This document shows positions 8,821 to 10,661 of a stretch of 10,661 bases of DNA, piece by piece (position 1 is the stretch's first letter; every line of letters starts with the position of its first letter). The stretch comes from Hymenoscyphus infarciens (taxonomy: Eukaryota > Ascomycota > Leotiomycetes > Helotiales > Helotiaceae), in assembly GCA_001414345.1 (NCBI GenBank), contig LLCB01000731.1, forward strand, positions 1 to 10,661. The letters run 5' to 3'. A program made the translations under genes and the position numbers. Under the pieces are notes generated by a model. That model saw only the letters and a program-made list of their open reading frames with translations, was not told the DNA's origin and did no database searches.

Positions 8821-8889
8821 TTATTCTAATATAAGGCTTAATACCTTACTACTATATGTTTTTTTTTTTCTTTTATTCTAATATAAGGC
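8821..8889 (+). repeat. 17-bp direct repeats around a T11 tract
   Basis: TTATTCTAATATAAGGC occurs exactly at 8821-8837 and again at 8873-8889, 52 bp apart. Between them lies a run of eleven T (8859-8869). The stretch separates the block ending near 8735 from the minus-strand block above 8900. The T-rich sequence at 8749-8765 could be a 3' end region, but no terminator can be assigned. Confidence 0.8.
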
Positions 8890-8899
8890 GTTAGTTTAA

Positions 8900-9995
8900 T
8901 TTAAGGTGTTTTTATTTTATACTCTTTTTTATATTATAAGACCTTAGAAGTATAATATATAAAAATCTCGTTTATTTAAGAGGGTAGGGTTTTCTACTAA
9001 GGTTTATAATAAGTAAAAGAATTATTAGGAATTATTATTAAAATTATATAAGAGAATAAGTAAAGTAAGTTTATTTTATAATCTCTTAGCTAAGAGTATA
9101 TAGAATTAATATTTAAGTTAGAGGCTTATAAATAATTTTTTTAATACTACTTTATTTTTAAATTAATTTAAAAGACTTACTACTAATATCTACTACTATT
9201 TATTAACTATGTTTAATAAGTAGATAATTCTATCTTATAACTAAAGGACTTTAGTCTATTACTTATACTTAAATCTAATTCTAAGGCCTTAAAGTATAGC
9301 TAGTAAGTTTCCTTCTTACTACTAAAGAGCTTCTATTTTATTAATACTTTATTATATACTTTTTTATATACTATAAGTAAATAAATACTATTATAAACTC
9401 TTCTTTTAAATATCTATATCTGTTTTTCTTATAAAAAGAGATCTTAAGAGACTAAACTTAAAACTACCTAGTAGAGTTATATATAAGTTACTATAAAATA
9501 AACACTTCTAATAATAGAAATAGTAAATTTTTTAAAAAAGCTCTTTTAAATTATACTTATATAATAGGAACGTAATAGTCTATAATAATAGATATATATA
9601 TTCTATTAATAAATTTAGCGTCTTAGTACTATTTAAGCTTATTAATAGATTAGACTAAGTAGTAGCAAAGTATTTGATTTATCTTCTCTTAGCTTCTTAA
9701 TTATTTATTATTAACTAATTATTTCCTCTACTCTATTAATATATAATAAGTAAAGCTATTTATAAATTAACTCTTTAATATAAAATAAGTTAATTAGAAA
9801 TTTACTTAAATAACTTTATAATCTAAGAGAGATATTTCTCTTAATCTCTTATAAAGTAGAAATCGCTCTAAGATTTTTAAAAGAGTATAATATTTAATAA
9901 TAAACTATTATATTTACTACTAAACTAACTACTTTACTAAAAAATAAAGTAGAAGATAACTTAATTTAAGTATTTAAAAGAGATTTTATCTCTTA
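8900..9995 (-). pseudogene. RIP-degraded gene, unidentified (minus strand)
   Basis: The reading begins near 9990 (an ATA followed by KSLLNT could be a mutated start), changes frame near 9900, and is then stop-free over 9841-9900 (YTLLKILERFLLYKRL). It continues through EKINXILCYY and SINKLKXYXDAKFINRIYI (9570-9650), but between about 9600 and 9430 two minus frames are both fairly open. From 9430 downward one frame gives IFKRRVYNSIYLLIVYKKVY and FKALELDLSISNRLKSFSY (9245-9300), then a Gln/Asn/Lys-rich part to about 9000. Several frame changes suggest introns or indels. It faces the right array, with only about 35 bp between its inferred start and the first repeat. No family was recognised. Confidence 0.38.
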
Positions 9996-10027
9996 GACCT
10001 CTCTTCTATTTAGACTTCTAATAAGCT

Positions 10028-10661
10028 AAGATAGTATAAAAGTCTATATCTAGTACTAATTTATTAGTAGAGCTAATAGATTAAGCTTATAAATAAATAA
10101 GAGATAGTAAAGTCTATTTCTAGTACTAACTTATTAGTAGAGCTAATAAATTAATCTTATAAATAATCTAAAGATAGAAAAGTCTATTTCTAGTACTAAC
10201 TTATTAGTAGAGCTAATAAATTAATCTTATAACTAATCTAAAGATAGAAAAGTCTATTTCTAGTACTAACTTATTAGTAGAGCTAATAAATTAATCTTAT
10301 AAATAATTAAAAGATAGTAAAGTCTATTTCTAGTACTAACTTATTAGTAGAGCTAATAAATTAATCTTATAAATAATCTAAAGATAGAAAAGTCTATTTC
10401 TAGTACTAACTTATTAGTAGAGCTAATAAATTAATCTTATAACTAATCTAAAGATAGAAAAGTCTATTTCTAGTACTAACTTATTAGTAGAGCTAATAAA
10501 TTAATCTTATAAAGAATTAAAAGATAGTAAAGTGTATTTCTAGTACTAACTTATTAGTAGAGCTAATAAATTAAGCTTATAAGTAATCTAGAAGTCTATT
10601 TCTAGTACTTACTTATTAGTAGAGCTAATAAATTAATCTTATAACTAATCTAAAGATAGAA
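10028..10661 (-). repeat. Right tandem array of 70-bp monomers, inverted relative to the left array
   Basis: Nine copies have the core TTATTAG, TAGAG, CTAATAA starting at 10061, 10131, 10201, 10271, 10341, 10411, 10481, 10551 and 10613. The step is exactly 70 bp except the last (62 bp, an 8-bp deletion). This is the reverse complement of the left-array core, and the flanking monomer sequence (AGTCTATTTCTAGTACTAAC before the core, TTAATCTTAT after) is recognisably related to the left monomer. The window ends inside a monomer, so the array continues. The arrangement gives the window inverted, internally repetitive ends about 10 kb apart. Confidence 0.97.
10131..10550 (-). repeat. 210-bp higher-order repeat (A-B-C trimer), two copies
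   Basis: The 20-base segment after the core comes in three types: A (AAATAATCTAAAGATAGAAA at 10161 and 10371), B (AACTAATCTAAAGATAGAAA at 10231 and 10441) and C (AAATAATTAAAAGATAGTAA at 10301, variant at 10511). The blocks 10131-10340 and 10341-10550 match at 208 of 210 positions. The differences are T to G (10304/10514) and C to G (10324/10534). A C-like unit precedes them (10061) and degraded A and complete B units follow (10551, 10613), so the order C-ABC-ABC-AB holds throughout. Confidence 0.95.

Larger units (their letters stand above)
1..10661. other. RIP-saturated AT-rich region
   Basis: CpA and TpG are nearly absent: the 60 bases at 1081-1140, for example, contain neither, and reading the whole window I found only about fifty in total. 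TpA is very abundant, while CpT, CpC and some CpG remain. G+C in sampled lines is about 23-27%. Loss of C specifically before A, on both strands, is the fingerprint of repeat-induced point mutation in Pezizomycotina. It explains the saturation with TAA and TAG and the absence of any intact gene. Counts are by eye and approximate. Confidence 0.93.

Noticed and set aside
1..10661. Mitochondrial DNA or an AT-rich bacterial or protozoan genome
   Set aside because: Simple AT bias would not remove CpA and TpG selectively while keeping CpT, CpC and CpG, and no mitochondrial gene, rRNA or tRNA is visible.

Overview
This window is an AT-rich, gene-dead block with a very strong signature of repeat-induced point mutation (RIP). 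CpA and TpG are almost absent, TpA is everywhere, and CpT, CpC and CpG survive. That pattern points to a filamentous ascomycete (Pezizomycotina), in an AT-isochore or a decayed mobile-element region. No intact coding sequence, tRNA, rRNA or CRISPR array was found.

Layout. Positions 1-581 hold a tandem array of a 70-bp monomer (eight copies plus a half copy). Positions about 10028-10661 hold nine copies of the same monomer family in the opposite orientation, so the roughly 9.4-kb body is bounded by an inverted pair of satellite-like arrays. Every monomer is built on a near-invariant interrupted palindrome (TTATTAG-CTCTA-CTAATAA). The right array has a trimeric, 210-bp higher-order organisation. 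The left array contains one 50-bp stretch of a right-array monomer type, showing that the two arrays have exchanged sequence or share an origin. This resembles the long, internally repetitive terminal inverted repeats of a large DNA transposon, but both arrays run off the window, so the true ends are not visible.

The body (582-10027) has no open gene. In successive blocks, however, one reading frame has far fewer stops than the others, and most of its stops can be read as RIP-decayed Gln (CAA/CAG) or Trp (TGG). These blocks are annotated as pseudogenes at about 720-2324 (-), 2520-3720 (+), 3721-4680 (-), 4741-4960 (+), 4967-7021 (-), 7075-8275 (-), 8282-8720 (strand uncertain) and 8900-9995 (-). 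None could be matched to a known family by eye, and no transposase, reverse transcriptase, integrase or helicase motif was recognised with confidence. Strand calls are tentative: nearly all stops come from the self-complementary dinucleotide TpA, so an open frame on one strand forces an open shadow frame on the other.

The simplest interpretation is an old multi-gene mobile element, or a satellite-bounded repeat island, that was destroyed by RIP. At least part of the right array was amplified afterwards or escaped later mutation, because two adjacent 210-bp blocks differ at only two positions.
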